DNA of 64,000 nt, taken from NCBI RefSeq assembly GCF_014649735.1, contig NZ_BMTP01000010.1:186001-250000 (forward strand). Reading direction: 5' to 3'. The notes below the pieces were generated by a model. The model saw nothing but the letters and a program-made list of their open reading frames with translations, ran no database searches and was not told the DNA's origin. Positions within the stretch are counted from its first letter, which is position 1; each line of letters begins with the position of its first letter. A program made the position numbers and the translations under genes. Positions 16,806 to 26,215 of the stretch are shown piece by piece. Source of the DNA: Streptomyces lavendofoliae (GTDB lineage Bacteria > Actinomycetota > Actinomycetes > Streptomycetales > Streptomycetaceae).

Positions 16806-17537
16806 TCAGCCGGGGGAACCCCAGGCCGTGATCAGGCCCTCGAGCCAGGCGGGCGGCAGTTCGGCGGCGTCCCACTCCTCCCACAACGGGGCGGGTGCCG
16901 TGGCGAGCCGTTCGAGCACGGCGACGCTGGTGGGGGAGTGCATGAGCGAGTAGCGGCCGTGGATCGCGATGGTGCCGCCGGGCCCGTACTCCCCGTACAG
17001 CCGTTCCAGGTGTGCGCGGTGGGACGCGGCGAACTCCGCGAGACGCCCCGGGTACGCGGCCCTCTCCCGGGCACTCATGGTCCCGAGCACGGCGGTCAGC
17101 ACCTGCTCGGAGACCTCCGGATCGAGTTCCGACTCGGTGCTGAACGAGAGGTAGAGGGGGACGACCGCCACCTTCGCGCGCTCCACCTGCATCCTCCGCA
17201 CGGGCGGCCGGGCCTCCGCGGCGGGCGTCGACGGATCGGAGGTGACGGCGCTCCGCAGCGCGCGTTCGGCGAGGTCGCCGAGGACGTCGGTGACGGCCTG
17301 GCCACCGTCGAGCCAGCCCGCCTCGTACAGCTCGCCCTTGTCCCCCGGCGCGCTCCGCCCGACGGACCCGGCCTCCTCGCGCGCGAGGGACAGGGCGCCG
17401 GCCTCGACCAGACCGATCAGTTCCTCCGCGTCACCGGAGTACACCCCGGCCCGGCCGAGGAGCTGGAGGAGCGTCTGCTTCGCGTTGAGCACGCTGATCG
17501 CGTCCAACCGATGCCGTCCTTCTTCGGCGGCGTTCAC
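16806..17537 (-). CDS. Hypothetical protein, 243 residues
   Basis: I do not recognise this family. The protein is soluble, rich in Glu, Ala and Leu, with no signal or membrane segment. It starts MNAAEEGRHRLDAISVLNA. The first 60 residues look helical (KQTLLQLLGRAGVY, AEELIGLVEAG). Later segments are VVPLYLSFSTESELDPEV and AEFAASHRAHLERLYGEYGP, and the C-terminus is WLEGLITAWGSPG. Length, composition and codon use are normal for a real gene. It may be co-transcribed with the STAS gene downstream, 201 bases away, across the 9-base repeat. Confidence 0.7.
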   Translation of the reverse strand: MNAAEEGRHRLDAISVLNAKQTLLQLLGRAGVYSGDAEELIGLVEAGALSLAREEAGSVGRSAPGDKGELYEAGWLDGGQAVTDVLGDLAERALRSAVTSDPSTPAAEARPPVRRMQVERAKVAVVPLYLSFSTESELDPEVSEQVLTAVLGTMSARERAAYPGRLAEFAASHRAHLERLYGEYGPGGTIAIHGRYSLMHSPTSVAVLERLATAPAPLWEEWDAAELPPAWLEGLITAWGSPG

Positions 17538-18101
17538 TGGATCCTCCTCATCGCTTGGGCCGTGTGGTGCGCGTACACGGAACGCTCCGGTCGAAGGTCC
17601 AACGTCCGGCGGGCCCGCGATGATCCCGCCGGCGCCCGGACGTGCCGTACCCGCCCACGCTCCGGCCTGCCGTGTCCGCCGTGCGCGCCCGGTCCGCCCT
17701 GTCCGCCGTGTTCATAGTGTTCCGACTGTTCCGTTCGGCCGTACGGTGACCGCTTCCGCCCACCCCTCGACGGCCACACCCTCTCACGGCGCGGACGTCC
17801 CGCCGGGGACCATCCGGGTGCCGGACCGTCCCGCGCCGATGGCGCCCGCGGCCACGGCCGCCGCGACCACGCGCCCTGCGGCGGGCCCCGCTCAACCGGC
17901 CGACGGCGTTCGCCCGTTGAGCGGCGCCCGGCCGGGGCGTCGACGGTCGCGCCCGGCGCGCCCCGCAGGCGCGGCGCCCCACCCGGCAGCGGTCGGCGAC
18001 GGCCCCCTGGGGGCACGGTCGCCCCCAGGGGCCGTTGCCCGTACGGGGTATCCGGCACCTGGCGCGCGGACGGGCGCGCACGGCGCCTACGATGACCGGC
18101 C
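17538..18101. other. Divergent intergenic region
   Basis: These 564 bases carry low-complexity runs of GTCCGCC and TGTTCCG (17680-17740), and a strong hairpin at 18001-18033. TACGAT at 18087-18092 sits ten bases before the kinase ATG and could be a -10 box for a leaderless mRNA. Confidence 0.5.
18001..18033 (+). terminator. Strong GC hairpin upstream of the kinase gene
   Basis: GGCCCCCTGGGGGC pairs with GCCCCCAGGGGCC across a six-base loop, with one bulged C. The stability is terminator-like, but the site lies in a divergent region, about 55 bases before the proposed -10 box. It may insulate the kinase promoter from upstream transcription. Confidence 0.45.
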
Positions 18102-19922
18102 ATGAGCATGAGCGAGGGCGGTAGACCACTGGTCGACGCACGGTTCGAACTGGTCTCCCGCCTGGGCAGCGGCGGCATGGGCACGGTCTGGCGGGCGCGC
18201 GACGTCGCGCTGGACCGGGAGGTCGCCCTCAAGGAGGTCCGCCCGCCCGATCCGGCCGTCGAGGAGGCCGCCCCCGGTCTCGCCGCGCGGCTGCGGGAGC
18301 GCGCGGTACGCGAGGCCAGGGCGCTGGCCAGGCTGTCGAACCCGCACGTCGTGACGATCCACCACATCGTGGAGCCCGCCGACGGGTCCCATCCCTGGAT
18401 CGTCATGGAGCTCGTCGAGGGGTGCTCCGTCCACGAGCGGCTGGCGCGGGGGCCCATGCCCGTGCCCGAGGTGGCCGCACTCGGCCTCGAAATCCTGTCC
18501 GCGCTGCGAGCGGCGCACGCGGCGGGGATCCACCATCGCGACGTCAAGCCCGCCAACGTCCTCCTGCGCCCCGACGGCAGCGCGGTCCTGACCGACTTCG
18601 GCATCGCCGCGCTGTCCGGGGCGACGTCCCGGCTCACCTCCACCGGCGACCTCATCGGCTCCCCCGAGTTCATCGCCCCCGAGCGCGTGCGCGGCGAGGA
18701 GGGCAACCCGGCCTCCGACCTGTGGTCGCTCGGCATGCTGCTGTACGTGGCGGCCGAGGGCCACCACCCGTTCCGCCGGGCGACCAGCCTCGCGACCGTG
18801 GTCGCGGTCCTGGACGATCCCATCCCGCCGCCGGTCAGGTCCGGGGCGCTCGGGCCCGTACTGGACCGGCTGCTGGTCCGCGACCCAGCGCGGCGGCCCG
18901 ACGGCGCCGAGCTGGAGCGCCTGCTGCGGGATGCCGCGGCCCGCGAGGCGGGCACGGCACCCGCGACCGACGCGCGGCCCGACGCGCGGCCGGACGACCG
19001 GCCCGCCGCCGGCGGACCACGCGACGCCGTCCCGTTCGCCCCGCCCGGCCACCCCATGGCCCCGGGCCACGCCTCCGCCCCGGACCCGGTCGCCACCCCC
19101 GGCCGCGCCGCGCCGCAGTACGGGCAGCACCCCGCGTACGGGGGACCGCCGGCCCACCACGCCGCCTGGGCACCGCCCACCACCGCGCGCAGCGGGGGGT
19201 TCGGGCCCCCCATACCGCCCGGCCGGCGCTCGGCGGGCCGCCGCGCCGCCGCCGTCTCCGTCGCCGCCGCGGCGACCGTCGCGATCGTGGTCGTCGCCGC
19301 CCTGAACTGGCCGACCGGTGGCAGCGCGGGCGACCAGGGCAAGGGCAGGGGCACGACCCCGTCGTCGAGTTCCGCCCCACGCACCCCGGCGTCCGGCGGA
19401 ACCGGCGCCACGCCGCCCGGCACCGGTACGGCCCCGTCCGCCGGCAGTGCCGGTGCCGCCACCAGGGGCACGCTCCTCACAGCGGCGAACATCCGCACCG
19501 TCCTCGCTGCGTTCCGTGAGGCGAGCGGCAGCCCGCAGGTCAAGGAAGTGACGTTCTACGAGGACTACGCGCTGGCCGACATCCCCACCGGGCCGGGTGC
19601 CAAGACGTACGACAAGTACCAGTACCGCGACGGCGTCGCGACGCGCACGGGCCCCGGCGGGGGGATCGACCCCGGCTCCCCCGACGAGCGGCCCTTCGAC
19701 GCCGCCGCCGTTGCCTGGGACACCCTCCCCGCGCTCATGAAGCGCGGGGAAAAGGAACTCGAGGTGGCCGACCCCAACCTGCGCTACGTCATCGTCGGCC
19801 GTTGGACGTTCAACGCCGACCGGCCGACCGTGCGTTTCTACCTCTCCAACGAGTACATGCAGTCCGGCTACCTCGCCGCAGACACCCGCGGCAAGGTGGT
19901 GGCCTCCCACCCGGCGTCCTGA
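18102..19922 (+). CDS. Ser/Thr protein kinase (Hanks type), membrane-anchored
   Basis: The protein has 606 residues. Kinase subdomains are clear: glycine loop LGSGGMGTVW (about 21-30), VALKEV with the ATP Lys, HHRDVKPANVLL as catalytic loop, TDFGIA as DFG, and SPEFIAPERV. A Pro/Ala-rich linker (about 290-375) leads to one membrane span at about 380-402 (Val/Ala-rich, ending ALNW). The outer part is a Ser/Thr/Gly linker and a domain with VTFYEDYALADI and YQYRDGVATR. There are no PASTA repeats. No ribosome binding site is visible, so a leaderless start is likely. Confidence 0.92.
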   Translation: MSMSEGGRPLVDARFELVSRLGSGGMGTVWRARDVALDREVALKEVRPPDPAVEEAAPGLAARLRERAVREARALARLSNPHVVTIHHIVEPADGSHPWIVMELVEGCSVHERLARGPMPVPEVAALGLEILSALRAAHAAGIHHRDVKPANVLLRPDGSAVLTDFGIAALSGATSRLTSTGDLIGSPEFIAPERVRGEEGNPASDLWSLGMLLYVAAEGHHPFRRATSLATVVAVLDDPIPPPVRSGALGPVLDRLLVRDPARRPDGAELERLLRDAAAREAGTAPATDARPDARPDDRPAAGGPRDAVPFAPPGHPMAPGHASAPDPVATPGRAAPQYGQHPAYGGPPAHHAAWAPPTTARSGGFGPPIPPGRRSAGRRAAAVSVAAAATVAIVVVAALNWPTGGSAGDQGKGRGTTPSSSSAPRTPASGGTGATPPGTGTAPSAGSAGAATRGTLLTAANIRTVLAAFREASGSPQVKEVTFYEDYALADIPTGPGAKTYDKYQYRDGVATRTGPGGGIDPGSPDERPFDAAAVAWDTLPALMKRGEKELEVADPNLRYVIVGRWTFNADRPTVRFYLSNEYMQSGYLAADTRGKVVASHPAS

Positions 19923-19939
19923 GCGGCGCGGACGGCCCC

Positions 19940-20605
19940 TCAGGCGCCGGCACCCGCGCCCGAGGAGGGGGTCGCCGACCGGTCCGGCGGCACGGTCACG
20001 CCCGGGGGCGGACCGGGCGTCGTGCCCGGGGCGGGGCGCGCGGTCGCGTGCGCCGTCGTGCCGGGAGCCGGGTCCGCCGGCACGGGCCGGCTCACGGTGG
20101 GCGTCGGGACGTGCGGCGTGGCCGGGATCGACGTGGACGTCGGATCCATCGGGTCCGTCGTACCCGTCGTACCCGTCGTACCCGTCGGGTCCGGGCTCGG
20201 GGTCGGTGGGCGGACCGGCGTCGTGGACGGCTCGGGTTCCGGGCCCGACGGACTCGGGTTCGGGCCCGGGGGCGGCGACGTGACGCCGGACGGCGGCCCG
20301 GCCGGCGGTGCGGGGCGCGGGTCGGCCGGAGCCGAGGAGCCCGGGGTCAGGTGGGCGGCGCCGGCGACGACGACCGCGGCCACCAGACCGGTCACAGCCG
20401 CGATGCGGACCCGAGGGGGCACGGTCCACCACGCCGCCGCCCGTGGCCCCGCCCCCGACCGGGCCCCCCGGGCCGGCCGCCCCGCCGCCCGCCGGGGCGG
20501 AGCGGCCGGCCGCAGGTCGCGTACGCCCACCGACTCCGCCCGGGTCGCGAGCGCCTGACGGAGCCGGTGCTCCACGGGACGTTCGCGTTCCCCGTCGGCG
20601 TTCAT
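19940..20605 (-). CDS. Predicted membrane-anchored anti-sigma factor
   Basis: This 221-residue protein overlaps the stop codon of the sigma gene by four bases (ATGA), so the two are translationally coupled. Residues 1-60 are charged and helical (HRLRQALATRAESVGVRDL) and would be cytoplasmic. One membrane span follows (IAAVTGLVAAVVVAGAA). The rest is a Pro/Thr/Ser-rich outer tail, with a short repeat encoding TGTTGTTGTTD. The order sigma then single-span protein is typical of ECF sigma/anti-sigma pairs. No zinc-binding HxxxCxxC motif is present, so the call rests on context. Confidence 0.6.
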   Translation of the reverse strand: MNADGERERPVEHRLRQALATRAESVGVRDLRPAAPPRRAAGRPARGARSGAGPRAAAWWTVPPRVRIAAVTGLVAAVVVAGAAHLTPGSSAPADPRPAPPAGPPSGVTSPPPGPNPSPSGPEPEPSTTPVRPPTPSPDPTGTTGTTGTTDPMDPTSTSIPATPHVPTPTVSRPVPADPAPGTTAHATARPAPGTTPGPPPGVTVPPDRSATPSSGAGAGA

Positions 20606-21303
20606 ATCCGTCCCTCCAGGATCCGTTCCAGCGCGTCCAGGGCGCGGCTGGCGTTCGACTTGACGGCTCCGCGGCTGATCCCCAGGGTTTGGGCGATCTC
20701 CGCCTCGCTGAGGTCGGCCCAGTACCGCAGCACCAGCACCTGGCGGCGGCGCGGGGTGAGCCGGCCCAGCGCGGCCAGCACCTCTCGGTGCGCCTCGTCG
20801 AGTACGACGTGCTCCTCGGCGGACGGGGCGTCGGCCGGGGCCGGCGGCGTCCAGGCGCGCGCGGTCCGGCGCCGCCGCAGCACCGAGCGGGAGGTGTTGA
20901 CGACCGCCGTGCGCAGGTAGCCGAGGGCGTTGTCGACCTCGGTGACGTGCTCGCCGTGGCGCCGGTAGAGGGCGGTGAAGGCGTCCTGGACGACGTCCTC
21001 GGCGGTGGCGAGGTCATCGACGAGGAGCACGGCCAGCCGCACCATGCCGAGACGGTGGGCGTGGTAGAGGTCGGTGACGGTAACGGTGGGCGGCCGGGGG
21101 GCCGCACCTCCGTACGGGCCCGTGGCCGCCCCGGGACCCGCGTGACCTCCGCCTGGCGGGGCCGTCCGCTCGCGGCGCGACAGCAGTTCGCGGAGCGCCG
21201 CACGCACGCCCCACCCGCCGCCGGGCCGTGCCCGTGGGAACACGGGCGCGACGGGGCGGAACGGCAGGACGTGGTGCGGCAGGGTGTTCCTCGCGTGGGG
21301 CAT
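20602..21303 (-). CDS. ECF sigma factor (SigE-like group)
   Basis: ATG at 21303 lies one base after the stop of the LAxTG gene and gives 233 residues. Region 2: LYHAHRLGMVRLAVLLVDD and TAEDVVQDAFTALY. Region 4: LTPRRRQVLVLRYWADLSE then AEIAQTLGISRGAVKSNASR, a standard helix-turn-helix. The first 75 residues form a Pro/Gly-rich extension that most ECF factors lack. The gene sits in a tight three-gene operon with a surface protein and a predicted anti-sigma factor. Confidence 0.88.
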   Translation of the reverse strand: MPHARNTLPHHVLPFRPVAPVFPRARPGGGWGVRAALRELLSRRERTAPPGGGHAGPGAATGPYGGAAPRPPTVTVTDLYHAHRLGMVRLAVLLVDDLATAEDVVQDAFTALYRRHGEHVTEVDNALGYLRTAVVNTSRSVLRRRRTARAWTPPAPADAPSAEEHVVLDEAHREVLAALGRLTPRRRQVLVLRYWADLSEAEIAQTLGISRGAVKSNASRALDALERILEGRI

Positions 21304-21304
21304 G

Positions 21305-21829
21305 TCAGCGGGAAGCGCGCCGCCGCACGACGAACAGGGTCCCGGCCCCGAGGGCGACGAGCCCCGCCGCGCCCGCGCCGATGACGCTCCCGGTGGCGCC
21401 GGAGCCGCCGGTATGCGCCAGTTCGGGTCCGGCGGAGGGCTGGGCGGGCGCGGCCGGAACGGTCGCGGACGGCCCGGCCGGGGGCTGCGCGGGGCCGGGG
21501 GTGCTGCCCGCCTCCCGGGTGGGGGTGGCGGACGGTGCCGCGCCCGGCGGGAGGCTGGTCGCCGGCGCCGGCGTGGCGGGAGGTACGGCACCGGGTGTGG
21601 CCGACGGCACCGCCCTCGGCGCGTCGGTGGGGGCGGGGGTGGAGCCCGCCCCGGGCGTCATCGCCGAGGCGGGCGCCGACGGTATGGCGGTCGGCGCGCC
21701 GGCGGTGACCGGCGACGGCACGGGTGACGGCGTCGCGCTCGGTCCTGCCGCCGCCCAGGACGGCACGGTGAGCGCGGCCAGTGCGCCGGTGGCGGCGACG
21801 GTGACGACTGCGCGCTTCAGGTGGGACAC
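21305..21829 (-). CDS. LAxTG-anchored cell-surface protein
   Basis: This 174-residue protein has a signal peptide (SHLKRAVVTVAATGALAAL) and a mature part made almost wholly of Pro, Ala, Thr and Ser. It ends in a sorting signal: LAHTG, then a hydrophobic span (IGAGAAGLVALGAGTLFVV) and RRRASR. LAxTG is the site of class E sortases in streptomycetes. The protein probably serves as a wall-spanning stalk. It is the first gene of an operon with a sigma factor one base downstream, an unusual partner for a sortase substrate. Confidence 0.82.
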   Translation of the reverse strand: MSHLKRAVVTVAATGALAALTVPSWAAAGPSATPSPVPSPVTAGAPTAIPSAPASAMTPGAGSTPAPTDAPRAVPSATPGAVPPATPAPATSLPPGAAPSATPTREAGSTPGPAQPPAGPSATVPAAPAQPSAGPELAHTGGSGATGSVIGAGAAGLVALGAGTLFVVRRRASR

Positions 21830-22061
21830 GGTGGTTCTCCCGACTGGTCCGGGGGCGCGGGTTCACGCCCTTCACCCCCCACGACGTGCGGGACGCCGGG
21901 AGGTTGCCGCCCGCCGCGAGATTTTTTCGGCCCGGCCCGCGGCCGGGGCCCGCGGCCGGGGCTCGCGGGGGTCGGGGCGGACCCCGGTGCGAGCCGGTGC
22001 TAGGAATAGGGCGGGGTCGCGTGCCGCGGCCCGATCCGTTGCCCGAAGGGGGGATTGCCGC

Positions 22062-22529
22062 GTGTACGTCGAGAAGCTGCCCTGGAAGTGGACCGCCTTC
22101 TGTGTCGCGGTCTACCTCGTCATGGTGGGCCGTCTCGGCGTGGACGCCCTGCCCGAGGACCTGGGCCTGTGGCTCGGGGTCTCGGCGGCGTTCCTGCTGG
22201 TACTCGTCCCGTGCGTCGCCGTACCCCTGTCGAAGCGCATCTACCACCGGATTCGCGTCGACCCGGCCGCGGGTGTCCTGCGGGTGGGCCGCGAACGCAT
22301 CGCCCTCGCCGACGTGGACCCCCGGTCCGTGCAGGACGCGCGGGTGCCCGGCCGCCCCGACGCGCTCCAGCAGGGGCAGCCGCGCCTGATGGGCGGTGGA
22401 TGGGCCGTACCGATGGGCATGGACAGCGTCACCGTCACCACCCGGCAGGGGCAGGCCCTGACCATCGCCACCCACGATCGCGGTGCGCTCCTGGAGGCCC
22501 TGCGGCGGGCGACCGCCGCGGGCGGCTGA
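22062..22529 (+). CDS. Small membrane protein with C-terminal PH-like region
   Basis: I take GTG at 22062 after GAAGGGGGG, giving 155 residues (VYVEKLPWKWT). Two membrane spans lie at about residues 9-28 and 37-60 (LGVSAAFLLVLVPCVAVPL). The cytoplasmic rest contains strands such as GVLRVGRERIALADV and SVTVTTRQGQALTIATHD, like bacterial PH-domain membrane proteins. The exact family and function are unknown. It stands alone between divergent and convergent neighbours. Confidence 0.7.
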   Translation: MYVEKLPWKWTAFCVAVYLVMVGRLGVDALPEDLGLWLGVSAAFLLVLVPCVAVPLSKRIYHRIRVDPAAGVLRVGRERIALADVDPRSVQDARVPGRPDALQQGQPRLMGGGWAVPMGMDSVTVTTRQGQALTIATHDRGALLEALRRATAAGG

Positions 22530-22601
22530 CCCCGGCCCGGCCGAGCCCTTCCCCCGCGCGGGAGCCCTTGTCGCGCGGCCGAACCTGCGGGCGGCTCGTG
22601 C

Positions 22602-23222
22602 TCAGCGCACCTTCGGGGCCGGGGGAGGCCAGTCCTGCGTGCGTACGAGCTCCCAGTTCTGGTTCACCTGGTTCCAGGCGCTGAACTTGTGCACGCACAA
22701 CCACGTTTGCAGCGCCGCGCCCTGTACGGGCGGAGTGGGCGCCTGCGCGTTGGCAGCGTCCAGGCACCTGTACCGGAAGTGCTTGTTGTCCAGTACGGTG
22801 CGCGATCCGCCGAAGCAGCGGTTGGGGTCACCGCACTCGTCCGCGGTTTTGGACACCGACCGTGTCTTCCACTGCTGGGACAGCTCGCCATTGCAGGTCC
22901 TCTGGACCACGGGCCCGGACCTGCTGTCGGCGTTCGAGCCCGACAGGCACTTCCCGGAGTGCTTGGCGACCAACAGGAACCAGCCGCCGGTCGTGAACTG
23001 CTGCCTGAATTGCTGGCTCTCACCGCCATAGTTGGGCCACAGAACCACCCGCGCGTTCTCGGCCTGGCTGTGGGCGAATACTTCTGCCGCCATGTCGGTG
23101 CTCTGGTTGACGATGTAGAAGTACTGGTCCTCGGCGGAGGCCGTGGTGGGTGCGATCACTCCGCCCGCGACGAGTGCGATCGTGGCGATGGGGAGGAAAA
23201 GGCGCCTGGTCCGCATCTTCAT
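22602..23222 (-). CDS. Secreted ricin-type beta-trefoil lectin-like protein
   Basis: ATG at 23222 follows GGAGAG and gives 206 residues. A signal peptide covers residues 1-30 (KMRTRRLFLPIATIAL, then TTASAEDQ). The mature part resembles one ricin-type trefoil: FLLVAKHSGKCLSG, VVQRTCNGELSQQW, the QxW-like motif, then YRCLDAANAQAPTPP, QTWLCVHKF and NQNWELV. Cys pairs suit disulfides. Such domains bind sugars and here there is no attached enzyme. Codon use is slightly less GC-biased than the neighbours. The stop is close to the convergent gene at 22529. Confidence 0.8.
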   Translation of the reverse strand: MKMRTRRLFLPIATIALVAGGVIAPTTASAEDQYFYIVNQSTDMAAEVFAHSQAENARVVLWPNYGGESQQFRQQFTTGGWFLLVAKHSGKCLSGSNADSRSGPVVQRTCNGELSQQWKTRSVSKTADECGDPNRCFGGSRTVLDNKHFRYRCLDAANAQAPTPPVQGAALQTWLCVHKFSAWNQVNQNWELVRTQDWPPPAPKVR

Positions 23223-23585
23223 CTGACTCTCCAGTCCGGAGTCCGACGACGTGAGGGCGAAAAGGGGGAAGGTCCGGACAGTCGACGCGCGGTGGCGGAC
23301 GCGACCGGCCGGTTCGCCGTCGTCGGAGACACGCGTCGGGACGGGTGGACGAACACCCCGCGGCGAGCGGGTGGGAGCTTTCCGCGGCTGCGTTCTCACG
23401 CCCTCCTCGGTGGCGTTCCACCCGATGAGACGGCTTCTTCCATGAGACCACCCGTAGGTGCCCGCGCAACCGGGCGGTGAGTCCGGCGCCGGGACCGCCG
23501 GGAGAACCGGCCCCGTCGGGGCCGCCGGAACGGACGGGCCGCCCGGGCCTATTTACCCAACGGGTCGTCCCGTATGGTTAAACCC
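23223..23585. other. Divergent intergenic region
   Basis: The region between the lectin gene and the TetR gene has no coding potential. Its right end carries the dyad and -10 box described separately; otherwise nothing stands out. Confidence 0.5.
23560..23573. promoter_or_regulatory. TetR operator candidate in the core promoter
   Basis: ACGGG-TCGT-CCCGT is a perfect 5-base dyad, flanked by an outer TTTA ... TAAA pair. TATGGT at 23573-23578 fits a -10 box, with the start of transcription about at the ATG at 23586. A dyad inside the promoter of a TetR gene suggests autorepression. Confidence 0.5.
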
Positions 23586-24173
23586 ATGACCCTTCCCGAC
23601 GCCCGACGCGGGCGTCCCAGAGACAGTCGTGTCCATGAGGCGATCCTGACCGCCACGGTCGACCTGGTGACCGAGAGCGGTTACGCCGCCACTTCCATCG
23701 GCGCCGTCGCCGCTCGGGCCGGAACGGGGAAGGACGCCGTCTACCGGCGCTGGTCCGGCAAGGCGGAGCTGGTGTACGAGGCGGTCTTCACGGCCACCGA
23801 GTCGGCTCCGGTGCCGGACACCGGCAGCCTGACCGGCGACCTGACGGCGCTGGTCGAGGCGCTGTTGCACGAGTTCACCGCCCCGGCCGCCGCCGCGGCC
23901 CTGCCGGGGCTGCTGGCCGACTTCGCCGCCGATCCCGGTTTGCGGACCCGTATCCGCAGTCACTTCCTGGCCCCTGCCAAGTCCGGCCTGGCCGACGTGT
24001 TCGAGCGCGCCGCCCGGCGGGGCGAGACAAGCTCCGCCGTCCCGGTCGACCTGGTGCTCGACACCCTGGCCGGAGCCGTCTTCTTCCACGTCGGGCTGGT
24101 CGGCGAAAGCGCCGCCCCGGAGCTCGCCGGCCGGCTGGCCGGCCTGGTCGTCCGTGGGATCGAGGTCCGGTGA
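23586..24173 (+). CDS. TetR-family transcriptional regulator
   Basis: The protein has 195 residues from ATG 23586 (MTLPDARRGRPRD); an in-frame ATG at 23574 would add four. I prefer 23586 because it coincides with the expected start of a leaderless mRNA. Residues 10-60 form the DNA-binding domain (HEAILTATVDLVTESGYAAT, IGAVAARAGTGKDAVYRRW). The remainder is the helical ligand and dimer domain with a TetR C-terminal pattern (ALPGLLADFAADPGLR). The next gene overlaps it, so it probably controls that membrane protein. Confidence 0.88.
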   Translation: MTLPDARRGRPRDSRVHEAILTATVDLVTESGYAATSIGAVAARAGTGKDAVYRRWSGKAELVYEAVFTATESAPVPDTGSLTGDLTALVEALLHEFTAPAAAAALPGLLADFAADPGLRTRIRSHFLAPAKSGLADVFERAARRGETSSAVPVDLVLDTLAGAVFFHVGLVGESAAPELAGRLAGLVVRGIEVR

Positions 24174-24547
24174 ACGGATGGTTCCTCGCCGCCGGCCTCA
24201 CCAGCGCGGGCGTCGCCGCCGTTCACGTCGTCGCCGGTGGCCGTGACGTCGTCCGGCCCCTGCTGGCCTGCCACCTGCCGGACGAACCGCGCCGCGTCCT
24301 GCACGCCGTCTGGCACATGGTCACCGCGGACCTGCTCCTGGCCGCTGCGGCCCTGATCGGACTGGCCCTGCGCCACCATCCCGGCGGGGACCTGGTGGCC
24401 TGGCTCCTGGCCGCCCACTTCGTGGCCTACGCGGTGGTGTTCCTGGTGATATCGCTGGCAGCCGACTGGCCGAGGCCGTGGCTGCGGCTGCCGCAATGGC
24501 TGCTCCTGCTGCCCGTTGGGGCGCTGGCCGCCGCCGGCACCCTGTGA
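24170..24547 (+). CDS. Four-span membrane protein paired with TetR regulator
   Basis: GTG at 24170 overlaps the TetR stop codon (GTGA). The 125-residue protein has four hydrophobic segments: about 3-22, 45-65 (LLLAAAALIGLAL), 73-95 (VAWLLAAHFVAYAVVFLVI) and 105-124. It has a His near the end of helix 1 (AAVHVVAG) and WHMVTADL before helix 2. No family is recognised. Co-translation with a TetR gene suggests a drug- or stress-linked membrane role, but this is inference. Confidence 0.75.
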   Translation: MNGWFLAAGLTSAGVAAVHVVAGGRDVVRPLLACHLPDEPRRVLHAVWHMVTADLLLAAAALIGLALRHHPGGDLVAWLLAAHFVAYAVVFLVISLAADWPRPWLRLPQWLLLLPVGALAAAGTL

Positions 24548-24641
24548 CCGCCCGGCGCCCTCGTCCCGCTCCCGCCACCCCGGGCGCCCGGCCGGCACGG
24601 TTGCCCCGCCAGGCGCCCTCGTCCCGGCGTACCCGCGGTGC

Positions 24642-26165
<1,524 letters not shown>

Positions 26166-26215
26166 GTGCGGGGCCTCCCTGGGACGGCACCATGAGTCCG
26201 GTGCTCGCGGCGAGG

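Noticed and set aside
18087..22475. 1462-codon open frame on the minus strand
   Set aside because: It lies antisense to the kinase gene and across real minus-strand genes in another frame. Its product is Arg/Pro/Gly-rich nonsense, as expected from antisense reading of high-GC genes.
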